From: Sphingomonas asaccharolytica NBRC 15499 | GTDB lineage: Bacteria; Pseudomonadota; Alphaproteobacteria; Sphingomonadales; Sphingomonadaceae | DNA: 51,589 nucleotides | Direction of reading: 5' to 3' | Assembly (NCBI RefSeq): GCF_001598355.1 | Contig: NZ_BCYU01000030.1 | Coordinates: 1-51,589, forward strand | In this document: piece after piece, positions 43,101 to 47,324 of the stretch | Position numbering within the stretch: position 1 is the first letter of the stretch | Layout of the letters: every line of letters begins with the position of its first letter | Made by a program: the position numbers and the translations under genes | The notes under the pieces: model-generated | Told to the model about the DNA's origin: nothing | Seen by the model: the letters and a program-made list of their open reading frames with translations, nothing else | The model's database searches: none

Positions 43101-43847
43101 GAAATCCTGCCCACCGAACGAGCGACGGCGCTGGATTATCTGATCAAGGCGCCGTTCCTCAGAGCCGGTTCGTTCGTATACGACAACGTTCCGCTCGTGG
43201 GCACGGCCAAGACCGCCACGCAGCTCTATACCGGCCGCGATGTCATCACCGGCGAGCATATCAATCGCTGGGTCGAAGGTGGAGCACTGGCGCTCAGCCT
43301 TATCCCGTTCGGTAAAGCCGCCGGAAAAGCCGTTTTCGGGATCGGTGAAAGGGCGCTCGGGCGGACCGCAGAGAAGACGGCTCTATTGAGTTCTGCCGCA
43401 GAGGTGCCCGTGGTGTCGACGGGGAGAGCGCTTCAGGTGAGCATAAGGCCCCAAATTAACTTGAATCCAGCCGACTTTACCCCAGAAGAGGTTGCGTGGA
43501 TAAACTACAAATATCAGATCGCCGAGGTGCGCGCGATAAGCGGCGCCGAAGTGAGCGAAGTAGGGGCTGGAGTGCCGTATTCGTATCGTTTGAGCCAAAA
43601 ATTTGCTAGGGACACGCTAGTCCCTGGGCAGACGATATCAAGCGTGAGAATAGGAGATGTCGCGCCTGGAATGAATGTAGATGAGTTTGTGTCCCGGCAA
43701 TGGGGGGGGCGACAAGTGCTAGAAAATCAGAATCTGGCACCGAGTCGACCGAATCAACTTATGGGCCCGCTGGAATTTAATGCGGCGAAAGGGCTACCTG
43801 TCGGTACGAAGTTAGACGGATTCTATGTTAACTGGCGCGCGAGGTAG
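28191..43847 (+). CDS. Giant RHS/YD-repeat polymorphic toxin-adhesin
   Basis: One uninterrupted frame of 5218 residues. YD repeats of the type Y-D-x-x-G-x-L/V-x-x-x-x-D fill most of the protein and should form a large beta cocoon. Into them are set four related jelly-roll-like modules (about 627-788, 792-965, 1121-1289, 1773-1933) and a foreign-looking stretch at about 3246-3823. After the repeats come a LysM (4516-4564), a Pro/Ala linker, a long Gly/Ala-rich hydrophobic region, a PT-TG-like segment (about 4998-5047, with LYTGRDVITGEHIN) and a tip of ~150 residues. The usual DPxGxxDGxNxYxYVxNNP end motif of RHS cores was not found. There is no signal peptide and no PAAR domain. An immunity gene follows 10 bases later. 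Confidence 0.92.
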   Translation: MVAIFTGLGAGAERGSGNVLGGAGLLGGSSLGRSAEQVLLNAATGNLMIQQKDEMLVGLGPDASVARTYNTLGDLSDENGDNWRQSTDRRIYGLTGTVNTAGSTVKRVSADGSEITYGWDTTKSAYVAKDGSGAYDTLTWNSGTSAWTWTDGSSQLTETYGQASGSQYLITKQTDTSGNAVTFSYVTGTSHLDKVTTADGSGTQYLQYSWSGNNITQITTSYTDLVTSTARTLTRTRYTYDGSNRLSTVTVDLTPNDNSVADGKVYTTTYTYVGATKMVATITETDGSSLTIGYDGSNRVHTLTQTVATGVTRVTTIDYYSGYSTVTDATGQVTRLDYDANDNLTKITAPAASAGLASQVTTFAYDGSGNVTSVVDPLGNTTSYSSFTANGVAQTITDPLGNVTTRTYGSKNELLTETVTGDDQAGSGQSHTTRYVYDANDRLAFSLTADGNVVEHRYVQAGEWQTLTYVGQVYNLSGLTSSQAPTLAQMTSWVSGLTDPTAVNQRQITYDARGNITNVIDYGKSTSPGSGATANGYSYTDYVYDQAGQLLSRRDYQHTAETFVYDGLGRVVASVDLQGSTTSVLFDDANAKTIVTLANGLTQTSTYNKAGDLIASTQSAAATVSANLKPDLTNASQWTTSNLNASATAIDGIAATKFQVSSTNGSLATGPFTVAAGDTLTWEVTVMGVTGSLSDMFGFNGSSSAWGDGTQATATILSGPGSITVQNASGPSQISGLSASTGTRVRITRTFNTAETVYGFFYVKAPNTGTTADGVVLSSPNIVKTTAATIGTNLKPDLSNAAQWALSNVVASSAGTIGGAPATKYVVQSAAGGGLNPTGIFAVGAGDTLTWEVTIQGVGTTLQDMLGFYGNGGLGNPASGWGDGSLMTATVLSGPGSITVQNQGPSTITGLSATTATRIRITRTFTAAENVFGSFYVKTSGAGAVAGDAVILASPNIVKTTAADPQITLAVSRYGYDQLGRLRIANDATQHNSYMIYDNAGRKVGDVDHYGQLTEYKYDASNRIIATIRYATALTSTQLTTLQNPTSSFDLATNRPADNAGDLWTFNVYDKDGQRVETIDGAGDATAYSYDASGKLTGTTAYANKLTATQIANLKASTSSTNLAPDLSNNTQWVKAGVTTSSAGTIGGAPATQFTTQTTGVGGGLTTGYYAVSAGDTLTWEVTLKGVGTTLQDMFGLYGNGGLGNPASGWGDGSLATATIVSGPGSITVQNGGPSFVTGLSTSTETRVRITRTFTAAENVYGFFYVKSSNGAADTAGDAVILASPSIYHSPTTAVTLPTADSAHDAASRIFYDKTGRIVGTLDGEGYLSTITYDAGGFKIAETAYANKPANGATASFATLAAGTSSSDRTTHYVYDNQGLLCFTVDAQNHVTEYVYPAQALADVVGKSRQTIQYAGTIGTTSAWTVTAVRAAINAVSGLATNASNRSSWAIYDAHENLAYSIDATGAVVGYKYDAMGHVIKTTRYATLRATTTLPNTSDMDSWVTAYASAANDRTTRNYYDARGDLTFTIDGEGYVTRYDYDAEDRQVGTVRWDTPVALASISDTTLVTDIPALVSGTYTAIATSYDMDGRVATTTDGVGAVTSYVYNANGTLSTKTEGYGTSDAVQTYYVYDAAGRVVSRYDAYGSSDVTQTQFTYDAFGQVTSVTDPVGNKSYTYYDRLGQVVATLDAENNATETSYNAFGEVTSVIRRGNPGSGTATTYNAPTPDTARDAVTKLYYDTLGRVARKVDADGYETDTAYTVMGDVASVSRYRTNLWPANLAAVTHVNSTITGTPAPNDTINGAPAYTVAVSAGGAPGAMTSAVTPVANGQSVTFSFWIKKGTVNFAAFGIKGSTNPPWGDSSDTAVVLSGSGTISQYSGLWSITGLDANQPTLVVVTRTFHADDNASIYLYAGTNTSTAVAGDSIVVADLQASVATTTKFTYDKAGRVLTTTDALNQTETYTLNAFGERQTATNAINTVATYNYDRRGLLKSQVVDSGSGGKAITSSFSYDAMGHQVLTTDALNNPSSIVYDRDGRVIQTIDALSNATFYTYDRRGNLVTVKDALNNITRRAYDKLDRLIYTVDPLGNVTQNSYDGDGRIIATRAYATPISLTNLPTAPSVSDIQPLVTSNSTADEQTRSVYDGIGRLRYTVDPGNFLTEYDYDARGNVIRRIAYTTAITPAATYTLSAIQTQINAMSSTAKAAARITRNIYSTGGKLTYTIDALGGVVAYTYDAFGNTVKEAHLLTTYTATDDPTDRAMATWVAANGSTNDRVTRAIYDQDGQLRFAIDAEQFVTQYTYDAIGDVRFTTRYADKFDGHVNAGVAYAAFTDSTTLAQALTNVAVTPSAAAAVTERQYDSAGRLYKTIDPIGMVTLLTLDKLGRAVSTEVASGTQDASVTTRTFDAVGHVTSVTRAAGQPEASTTTSRYDALGRLTGTLDGNGSLQLAALGANPTQAQIDNVYAIYGTTYGYDAAGNVVTTTVALDAGTSAVTTKTYDAFGNVVKLVDPRNNAGYFYYDALDRLVLQIDPEGYATATSYTASGKIDTVTRYAAKPTGTPTVTTRPTIVSTTGVNTGGDAASSFVYDKLDHVTDTTQIVDTNVADNILEHFHYNVFGDRDTATSKLGSLTTNVYDKRGLLVSETMQVDASTTITNTYAYDARGNKIRVTEAYGLPEQRTTTYEYSLANLVTKKTGDAVPVQNADNLTTTNKAVVESYQYDLRGNLIKVTDANNASSYTYYDDLDRKVAEINAVGTLTKRTFDASGNVKLQSIYATPITSPTLGGTAPDGTGAGAHRDTRLNYDRNNRLTSTLVMSVQYYEYVGGNYVYASTDITTFTSYDAAGNAITQTDGRGNVTYTYYNKLGQKTAQVDAANYLTTWDLDHNGNVKKETRFATQLTGVPGTSTAPAAPAASNDDRITTFLYDLAGRRVSESRLNLQASSLDANGALSTSSAASTITYSYNALGQVLQKTEANGDYTKQGYDLLGRVKHTEQNAFVDYRGVTVTPSTDMTYNGLDEVVTTTVHGDGTASAPDRITTNLYGAGGRLLRTTDATGFATSYFYDNAGNVVAQTYGRLKANGSTENDGVFITYDAAGRETSRKSGVLNGSWTYGDTTDEYYDAFGEVIARGTNSGGNIANAQEFAEYDNAGHVWRTNFNDGVTKAYAYDRSGNATMLLQGTGSVNLKSYANLNAIFADSGLNHPITRTISIFDQRNQLTGTIQPTSTNNGASPATATPNDTTGSAGSTYYNSSASVVSASNTVLTGAPASTLSSVSSATVSSSANVVLNWYESFWFSQGQDQSYGNYDNWDMSVPASSLKGSGAVHIFLNGSEIQVNIVKSSDGSLKISPLSGFEFPEVSGTVNQNFSVYQEVPETGGSLVLLASPQVAADFIYGAYQTKTLNATVSTPAALLLKNESANATAVRVFVRSNGSTGAYTELNATQLQNAAGQNVVGWFSLDLTQSPFNGLAANSSWDIKYLAMDAAGNIYDSKQGNLSVDASGNPSERFDPVAVGGPGQAMLTNGGGRDLLVLSGLPSNATRFLYRTAGSANAWTTIGIADAPFGQQGLKSVDVTGLGGPIEYWVELANGTKLNGTFTVGGQPSVLTQYADGSRAVQLNPPSGVTVTNQQFRYQQNGVWSQWFTHAGGGSWTYDASALADFYSDRSYQIQYETYNGSTLVSQGTGTLKLGYTGQSVSGFTNTVGTPAKVVFNPQQTNATSLQLYWRDKGTTGPFNASTVTKGSDGVFVWNIDADPAHPRPANGTRALEYYYDAYASDGSKLPPLNGDDHVQGTLTLGSDSYTNPQNREIFWSAPASTTTTTYSIYRAQNYNAFGEISSEVDGKSAITSLYYNTLGKLTKKVSPQVNVTDEAGNTSLQNPTETYYYDVSGRLIGKRDANSNLANGPIARATLLAGSGHGGADPLTLIQYNPDGTRKSFGYDVFGDLRTSTDELNAVTNNSYDKASRLIEVDHPMRVGGNSAGVQLKDYYGYDGLGQRITHTNSLYGASVVEKTDYDNKGRVTATTDFAGRTTSYSYNWVTIASGLIATSGLGNFGGWQTITTNVAGLTSYENDDIFGHVTWRQDFGGHTFGYGYDLAGHLVQQTGSTGQSVSYTYYTNGYISSITDNALKMKSTFEYDSEGNRTLETYNSTDAAPRFYQNATVSYDALGRVKEFKDAKADISYKYDANGNRREVKSVYNDGVGGGLQTQDYWYKYDSMDRFTLTMGALSGGVITTGAVGVAIGYDAAGNRQTASYGGHTDVYSYTTDGFLENTTIDGVLRAKRTNDTLGRVTAYNQYTASSANDLSRSMTYDRANRVTDETDVDYTNGNVTTTLHNDYRLYVAGSGYSGADQGALTHTQAVKQGVTTQTDYSYQWWDDAKQIGIVIGATNPANPNTGQWGKGYTQLSYDVNGHLAQAIDNAGNRVMTYQNDAYGQVLVREEKLGTTLGPRQLYYYFDGHRIGDVGNNGPAPSLTDYAQALAVDRNAAPSKNGFRYGKPVASADFDQNFQPINGSYPDQSGTTYTVRTGDTLQTIAQTAWGDSSLWYLIADANGLTASTSLVAGQTLQIPNKVTNFHNNANTYRVYNPGEAIGDTLPTLPPQPAPPAAASKGGCGAFGQILMLVVAVAVIAVLHAPVTNFLTGVFTGATGSAGAIAAAGAAAITAGTAKGAIAAGAIVGGIVVGAASSLASQVFGVATGIQDKLNWKGVALAAIGGGVSAGIGAGGLFGKAGLAGSLGVGSKVLQAGLNGAVGSAVSQGIGVATGLQSKFDWTGVAAAGIGAVASNSIPLGGFGGMVLRNTTDGIAQAATRSAIQGTDFGDNVLASLPSVIANTIGGFVADRIAASGQLTERAKALAATIDPTILDDPQRFASFRSDYKTTVKLIERQAGGDSSSVIARRIAESEGRLLAAAPDAAPQPSIQPGSGEPSDIVIKADRILMSFMDQMDTATKDRFTAWDIKLQADRDAYEDSHPGYTREILPTERATALDYLIKAPFLRAGSFVYDNVPLVGTAKTATQLYTGRDVITGEHINRWVEGGALALSLIPFGKAAGKAVFGIGERALGRTAEKTALLSSAAEVPVVSTGRALQVSIRPQINLNPADFTPEEVAWINYKYQIAEVRAISGAEVSEVGAGVPYSYRLSQKFARDTLVPGQTISSVRIGDVAPGMNVDEFVSRQWGGRQVLENQNLAPSRPNQLMGPLEFNAAKGLPVGTKLDGFYVNWRAR
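30069..30555 (+). repeat. Jelly-roll-like module 1 within the RHS protein
   Basis: First of four related modules: NLKPDLTNASQW, then AGDTLTWEVTVMG, SSAWGDGTQATATILSG and RVRITRTFNTAETVYGFFYV. The strand-rich pattern with W-G-D-G resembles tail-fibre carbohydrate-binding domains. Similarity was seen by reading the translations. Confidence 0.7.
30565..31085 (+). repeat. Jelly-roll-like module 2 within the RHS protein
   Basis: NLKPDLSNAAQW, AGDTLTWEVTIQGVGTTLQD, NPASGWGDGSLMTATVLSG and RIRITRTFTAAENVFGSFYV repeat module 1 with a short insertion. It follows module 1 directly, without YD repeats between them. Confidence 0.75.
31552..32058 (+). repeat. Jelly-roll-like module 3 within the RHS protein
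   Basis: NLAPDLSNNTQW, AGDTLTWEVTLKGVGTTLQD, NPASGWGDGSLATATIVSG and RVRITRTFTAAENVYGFFYV. It is the copy closest to module 2 and is separated from it by about 150 residues of YD repeats. Confidence 0.75.
33508..33990 (+). repeat. Divergent jelly-roll-like module 4 within the RHS protein
   Basis: NLWPANLAAVTHVN, NGQSVTFSFWIKKGTVNFAA, NPPWGDSSDTAVVLSGSG and VVVTRTFHADDNASIYLYAG keep the order and spacing of the other copies with low identity. It is therefore an older or separately acquired member. Confidence 0.6.
37930..39660 (+). other. Compositionally distinct insert in the RHS frame
   Basis: About 575 residues without YD repeats break the RHS region. The part at 37,950-38,400 is visibly richer in A/T than the surrounding DNA and encodes SSANVVLNWYESFWFSQGQD and QNFSVYQEVPETGGSLVLLA. 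The later part has strand-rich segments such as FLYRTAGSANAWTTIGIADA and LQLYWRDKGTTGPFNAS that suggest two or three Ig/FnIII-like domains. Normal YD repeats resume with YNAFGEISSEVDGKSAITSL. Confidence 0.65.
43181..43847 (+). other. Pretoxin segment and C-terminal toxin tip of the RHS protein
   Basis: The segment YDNVPLVGTAKTATQLYTGR then DVITGEHINRWVEGGALAL matches the PT-TG pretoxin pattern (TG-x-D-x-I-T-G-E). From about 43,380 base composition drops and the last ~155 residues form the variable tip, with TPEEVAWINYKYQIAEVRAI and a terminal QNLAPSRPNQLMGPLEF ... GLPVGTKLDGFYVNWR. The tip contains no histidine and no cysteine. No toxin family was recognised. Confidence 0.65.
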
Positions 43848-43857
43848 GGTGACTGGA

Positions 43858-44496
43858 ATGTTCGAGAGATTCATCCAAGCGTTTCCAAAAGAAATAAATG
43901 GAGAAGGGCTTGAAGATTTTGCCGATATCTCTGATTTAATTGAGCGGGAATTGCATGTCCCTGTGCCGAAAAAGCTTGCTCAATTTTGGGAAGATGTAGG
44001 AGTAGGGTATTTCGGCGAAAGAATGATTTACTTTTTTGGTGGCGCTTCAGATTCTGCTGCCAGAGATTCGCTGCTTGCCTGGAATACGAAAGATTTTTGG
44101 GAGGCTGTGTACCCGCCACCTGCACAAGGGGGGCCAGTTTTTTTTGCTGAAAATTGCTTTGGAGATCAGATTGGTTTTAGATGGAGTGATGGAAAGCCCA
44201 TCTATATACTTTTTCTGGTTGATACATTTGAGTCGTTTGTTATCGCAACAAACGACGATGAGTTCTTTGAAGAATTAATGACGGATCGCTACAGCTTGGT
44301 TGATGAGGATCGCTATAGAGCTGTTTTTGATAAACTTGGTCCATTGAAGACCGGGATGCATTACGCACCATTGGTGAGCCCCATGCTCGGAGGAAGCGGG
44401 AGTTCTGATAATTTCTGCTTTGAGACACCGAATGTCCATTTCAGAACTGCTATTCAGACGTTTCTCACTAAAAAGCCGGCGCAATTCGAGGTGTGA
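43858..44496 (+). CDS. SUKH (SMI1/KNR4)-type immunity protein
   Basis: A 212-residue acidic protein. The ATG at 43858 was chosen over the upstream frame, which overlaps the toxin gene. Residues 8-60 read IEREL-VPVPKKLAQFWEDVG, the usual SUKH start (short helix, P-x-x-L-x-x-F). Next come GPVFFAENCFGDQIGFRW and PIYILFLVDTFESFVIATND, matching the core strand pattern with G-D and the late F-E/F-x-x-F-L helix (DDEFFEELM). SUKH proteins neutralise C-terminal toxin tips, and the 10-base gap to the toxin supports pairing. Its DNA is clearly AT-richer than the RHS core, as is the toxin tip, so the two probably arrived together as a cassette. Confidence 0.82.
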   Translation: MFERFIQAFPKEINGEGLEDFADISDLIERELHVPVPKKLAQFWEDVGVGYFGERMIYFFGGASDSAARDSLLAWNTKDFWEAVYPPPAQGGPVFFAENCFGDQIGFRWSDGKPIYILFLVDTFESFVIATNDDEFFEELMTDRYSLVDEDRYRAVFDKLGPLKTGMHYAPLVSPMLGGSGSSDNFCFETPNVHFRTAIQTFLTKKPAQFEV

Positions 44497-44515
44497 GCCG
44501 CAGTGAGTGAAGTGT

Positions 44516-44534
44516 CCGTTGTATTTAACAACGG
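44516..44534 (+). terminator. Hairpin after the immunity gene
   Basis: CCGTTGT and ACAACGG form a perfect 7-bp stem with loop ATTTA, 20 bases after the immunity stop. There is no T-run, so termination is likely only by position. Confidence 0.4.
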
Positions 44535-44693
44535 TCGGACAACCTCGAAAAATGCGACTTTGCCGGTCGTTACGGAGCGGCCGGCGCTGAATCGCTCCCG
44601 CATCGAAATCGCGGGATCGTTGGCGGTTTCGCCGCTACTCAGGTACCTAACGGGGCGTAAACTCGGTCGGGCGGGCTCAGGTCGGGCTTCGAG

Positions 44694-44985
44694 TTAGGCG
44701 AGTTGATTGAAGTTATAGGCGAGGTTGACCATGCCGGTCTTCACCTCAACTTCTGCCCGGCAAAGACATGCTCGATGGCCGAACGCGCCGGGGATCTTGC
44801 GGAATTAGCTAGGGCATGATGTTTTGGTAGGTCCTTGTCCCTCGGCTTGCGGAAATGGATGCGGGGGAGAGGCCTGCCATTTGCCGCGGCAGTTTCGTTG
44901 CCCTCGCGCGATAGGCGGCGTCGACCCAGACCGGCGAGACGGTGTTATTCGAGTCAAGCAACCCTTCGAACGGCCGGCTGTCATA
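44694..44985 (-). pseudogene. Decayed IS5-type transposase C-terminus
   Basis: Read on the minus strand, the segment from 44985 gives YDSRPFEGLLDSNNTVSPVW then VDAAYRARA, corresponding to the H-D-S-x-x-F-x-x-L-L-D ... V-W-A-D-x-A-Y-R-S core of IS5-like transposases. Further on, RSAIEHVFAGQKLR and, after a frameshift, EVKTGMVNLAYNFNQLA end at a TAA (44694-44696), matching the R-A-x-V-E-H-V-F-A-x-Q-K and K-x-G-M-A-N-L-x-Y-N motifs. At least two frame changes are needed. No full element and no terminal inverted repeats were identified. The remainder of the gap 44497-45203 holds no gene. Confidence 0.7.
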
Positions 44986-45173
44986 CGCGGCAGCGCCCGT
45001 TATGCTTCATCGTCGGAACAAGCCATGGTGCCGGTCGATCCTCAGTTTATTAGGCAACTAATGCCCGTGCGCTTGCCACGGCGCGGGCGCTGCGATCGCC
45101 CCCTCAGACGTGTATGAATTTGATCCAATGTGAATTTATTTGCCGGAGAGGGTTGACCGACTCGCCCGAGATG

Positions 45174-45190
45174 TGTCCCATATAGGGACA
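45174..45190. promoter_or_regulatory. Palindrome upstream of flgF
   Basis: TGTCCC-ATATA-GGGACA is a perfect inverted repeat ending 13 bases before the flgF ATG. It could be an operator or overlap the promoter (TTGACC at 45153 lies upstream). No sigma-54 or sigma-28 consensus was recognised. Confidence 0.3.
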
Positions 45191-45203
45191 AGGGGACGGG
45201 GCA

Positions 45204-45902
45204 ATGTCGGGTTTAGTGGATTCTGCCACAGCGGTGATGCGTGCGTCCTCGGCGCGCGTGGATCGGGCCGCGGTGAACGTGGCGAACGTATCGACGCCGG
45301 GCTTCAAGCGGCAGTTGCAATCGAGTGATCAGGTCAATGGCGACTTCGCTGCGACGCTCTCGCGGCTGCGCGTCGACATGCAGGCCGGCAAGCTCGTCGA
45401 GACCGGGCGTCCGCTCGATCTCGCCATCAACGGTAGCGGCTTCTTCCAGCTGAAGGCGGGCGATAAGCTGGTCTATTCGCGGCAGGGCAATTTCTCCCTG
45501 GCGAGCGATGGGCGGGTCATCACGCCGCAGGGTTATACGCTGCAGCAGGCCGGCGGCGGCGATCTGGTGCTCGACGCCGGAGTGGCCAAGATCGCGGCCG
45601 ATGGCACCATTCTCGACGGCGACAAGCCGCTTGGTCAGATCGCGGTTTATTCGATCCGCGAAGGGGCGTCCGCGACGCCGCTCGACGGATCGCTGTTCAC
45701 GCTCGCCGACGACGATGCCGAGGCGATCGCCACGCCGTCGCTGCGTCAGGGCGCGGTCGAGGCGTCGAACGTATCGCTGGGGGACGAGATGATATCGATG
45801 ATGGGAGCGCTGCGGGGCGCTGAGACCGGGGCGAAACTCGTCCAGGTTTATGACGATCTAATGGGCAAGGCGATCTCCACCTTCGGGCAGGTCGGTCGAT
45901 GA
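45204..45902 (+). CDS. flgF: Flagellar proximal rod protein FlgF
   Basis: A 232-residue flagellar hook/basal-body rod protein. The N-terminal rod motif RAAVNVANVSTPGFKRQLQS (residues 21-40) and the central hook-domain segment DLAINGSGFFQLKAGDKLVY SRQGNF are standard. The C-terminal helix (SLGDEMISMMGALRGAETGA KLVQVYDDLMG) pairs with the N-terminal one in the rod. Ending in YDDLMGKAISTFGQ fits FlgF better than FlgG. Its stop overlaps the flgG start (ATGA), beginning a tightly packed operon. It acts in the periplasm and is exported by the flagellar type III system. Confidence 0.87.
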   Translation: MSGLVDSATAVMRASSARVDRAAVNVANVSTPGFKRQLQSSDQVNGDFAATLSRLRVDMQAGKLVETGRPLDLAINGSGFFQLKAGDKLVYSRQGNFSLASDGRVITPQGYTLQQAGGGDLVLDAGVAKIAADGTILDGDKPLGQIAVYSIREGASATPLDGSLFTLADDDAEAIATPSLRQGAVEASNVSLGDEMISMMGALRGAETGAKLVQVYDDLMGKAISTFGQVGR

Positions 45903-46672
45903 ACGGCGCCTTCTATGTCGGCGCGGTCGGCCTGCAGGCGCAGGAGCGCGCGCTCGCCATCGTCTCGAACAACATCGCCAATATCAACACGCCGGCGTTC
46001 AAGCGCTCGGACGTCCGCTTCTCGACGGTGCTGGCGTCGCGCAATGATCCGGACGTGCCCGCGGCCAATGCGGCCGATCTGTTCTCCGCCGCGGGCGTGA
46101 TGGCCTCGGCCGCGCCCTCGCTTGACGAGCCGGGCGACCTGCAATCGACCGGCAAGGCGAACGATCTCGCGATCAACGGGCGGGGGTTCATCGAACTGAT
46201 GGGTCCCGGCGGCCAGACCTTGTTGTGGCGCGGCGGCGCGCTCAAGGTCGGCGATGACGGCATGCTGGCAGCGGCGGACAGCGGGCTGCCGCTCAAGGCG
46301 GCGATCAGCATGCCGACCGACGCGACGTCGTTCACCATCGCCGCCGATGGCTCGGTGAACGCGGTCACCTCTGCCGATGCGGCGCCGGTCGAGATCGGCA
46401 AGATCTCGCTGGTGACCGCTGACGATACGAGCGGACTGACCGCGCTTGACGGCGGCCTCTATTCAATCGGCGACGAGAGTCGGATGCGCGAGGCGGTCGC
46501 CGGCGAAGACGGGGCAGGGACCCTGGTGCAGGGGTCGGTCGAGCGTTCGAACGTCGAGATGACCGGCGAAATGGTCGAGCTGATGCTCGTCCAGCGCGCT
46601 TATGCCGCCAACGCGCAGATCGTCCAGGCAGCTGATCAGCTGATGTCGATCGCCAACGACCTCCGGCGCTGA
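45899..46672 (+). CDS. flgG: Flagellar distal rod protein FlgG-like
   Basis: A 257-residue rod protein. N-terminal GLQAQERALAIVSNNIANIN TPAFKRS carries the rod motif (usual form N-N-x-A-N-x-x-T-x-G-F-K-R; here the glycine is replaced by alanine). DLAINGRGFIELMGPGGQTL follows. The end, GEMVELMLVQRAYAANAQIV QAADQLM, is the FlgG-type C-terminal helix. The substitution of the conserved G in T-x-G-F and a central region with little similarity to typical FlgG make the assignment to FlgG versus another rod paralogue less than certain; the position after flgF supports it. Confidence 0.8.
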   Translation: MNGAFYVGAVGLQAQERALAIVSNNIANINTPAFKRSDVRFSTVLASRNDPDVPAANAADLFSAAGVMASAAPSLDEPGDLQSTGKANDLAINGRGFIELMGPGGQTLLWRGGALKVGDDGMLAAADSGLPLKAAISMPTDATSFTIAADGSVNAVTSADAAPVEIGKISLVTADDTSGLTALDGGLYSIGDESRMREAVAGEDGAGTLVQGSVERSNVEMTGEMVELMLVQRAYAANAQIVQAADQLMSIANDLRR

Positions 46673-46673
46673 G

Positions 46674-47324
46674 ATGATGGCATTCGTCCTGGCCGCCGCG
46701 TTCGCCGGCGGCGGCTCCCTGGTGTTGGCCGATCGTGGCGAGATCGTCTTATCGCGGCCGGCGGTGACGCTTGCCGACGTTGCTGGGCGGGGCGGTCTCG
46801 GGCGCCTTGGTGTAGTGGAGATTGCGCGGCTGCCGGTCGGCCGCGATCGCCTGTCGCTGTCGCGACGCGCGATCGCCACCCTGGTGCGCCGCGCGGTGCC
46901 CGGGATGGTGGTGGAGGGCGGCGACGCCCGGATCGTGACGTTTCGGTATGTTCGCCGGGCCGAGGTGGGCGCAGGCGGGTGTCAGGTGACCAGCGCCGCA
47001 ATCGCGGCGGGCACCGCCATCACGCGCGACAAGATTGCGGCAGGGCCGTGCACGGCGGCGGCAGCGATCCGCTACGGCGCCGCGCGCGGTTATCTCGTCG
47101 CGCGGCGCGATCTTCCTGCTGGAAGCCCGCTCGGCCATCTGGTGGTGCCGCCACCTGCGACCGTCGCAAAGGGAGACTCCATGACCTTGGTGTCGCGTGC
47201 CGGCCCGGTCACGGTCGAACGTCCAGTGATCGCGTTGCAGTCGGGCAGCGTCGGCAGGCGGGTGTTCGTCCGCGACAGCCGCGGTCATGTATTCGCCGCG
47301 CCGGTCGCGACGGTGACGCCATGA
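46674..47324 (+). CDS. flgA: FlgA, P-ring assembly chaperone
   Basis: A 216-residue exported protein with an N-terminal hydrophobic signal (MMAFVLAAAFAGGGSLVLA). The middle has a SAF-type domain segment (GYLVARRDLPAGSPLGHLVV PPPATVAKGDSMTLVSRAGP). The end, ALQSGSVGRRVFVRDSRGHV, corresponds to the conserved A-L-x-x-G-x-x-G-x-x-I-x-V-x-N of FlgA. It helps FlgI form the periplasmic P ring. It starts one base after the flgG stop; an alternative ATG lies at 46677. Its 3' end overlaps flgH. Confidence 0.82.
   Translation: MMAFVLAAAFAGGGSLVLADRGEIVLSRPAVTLADVAGRGGLGRLGVVEIARLPVGRDRLSLSRRAIATLVRRAVPGMVVEGGDARIVTFRYVRRAEVGAGGCQVTSAAIAAGTAITRDKIAAGPCTAAAAIRYGAARGYLVARRDLPAGSPLGHLVVPPPATVAKGDSMTLVSRAGPVTVERPVIALQSGSVGRRVFVRDSRGHVFAAPVATVTP

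Noticed and set aside
44503..44697. 64-residue frame after the immunity gene
   Set aside because: It covers the hairpin and the end of the transposase relic; composition is not protein-like and there is no family resemblance.
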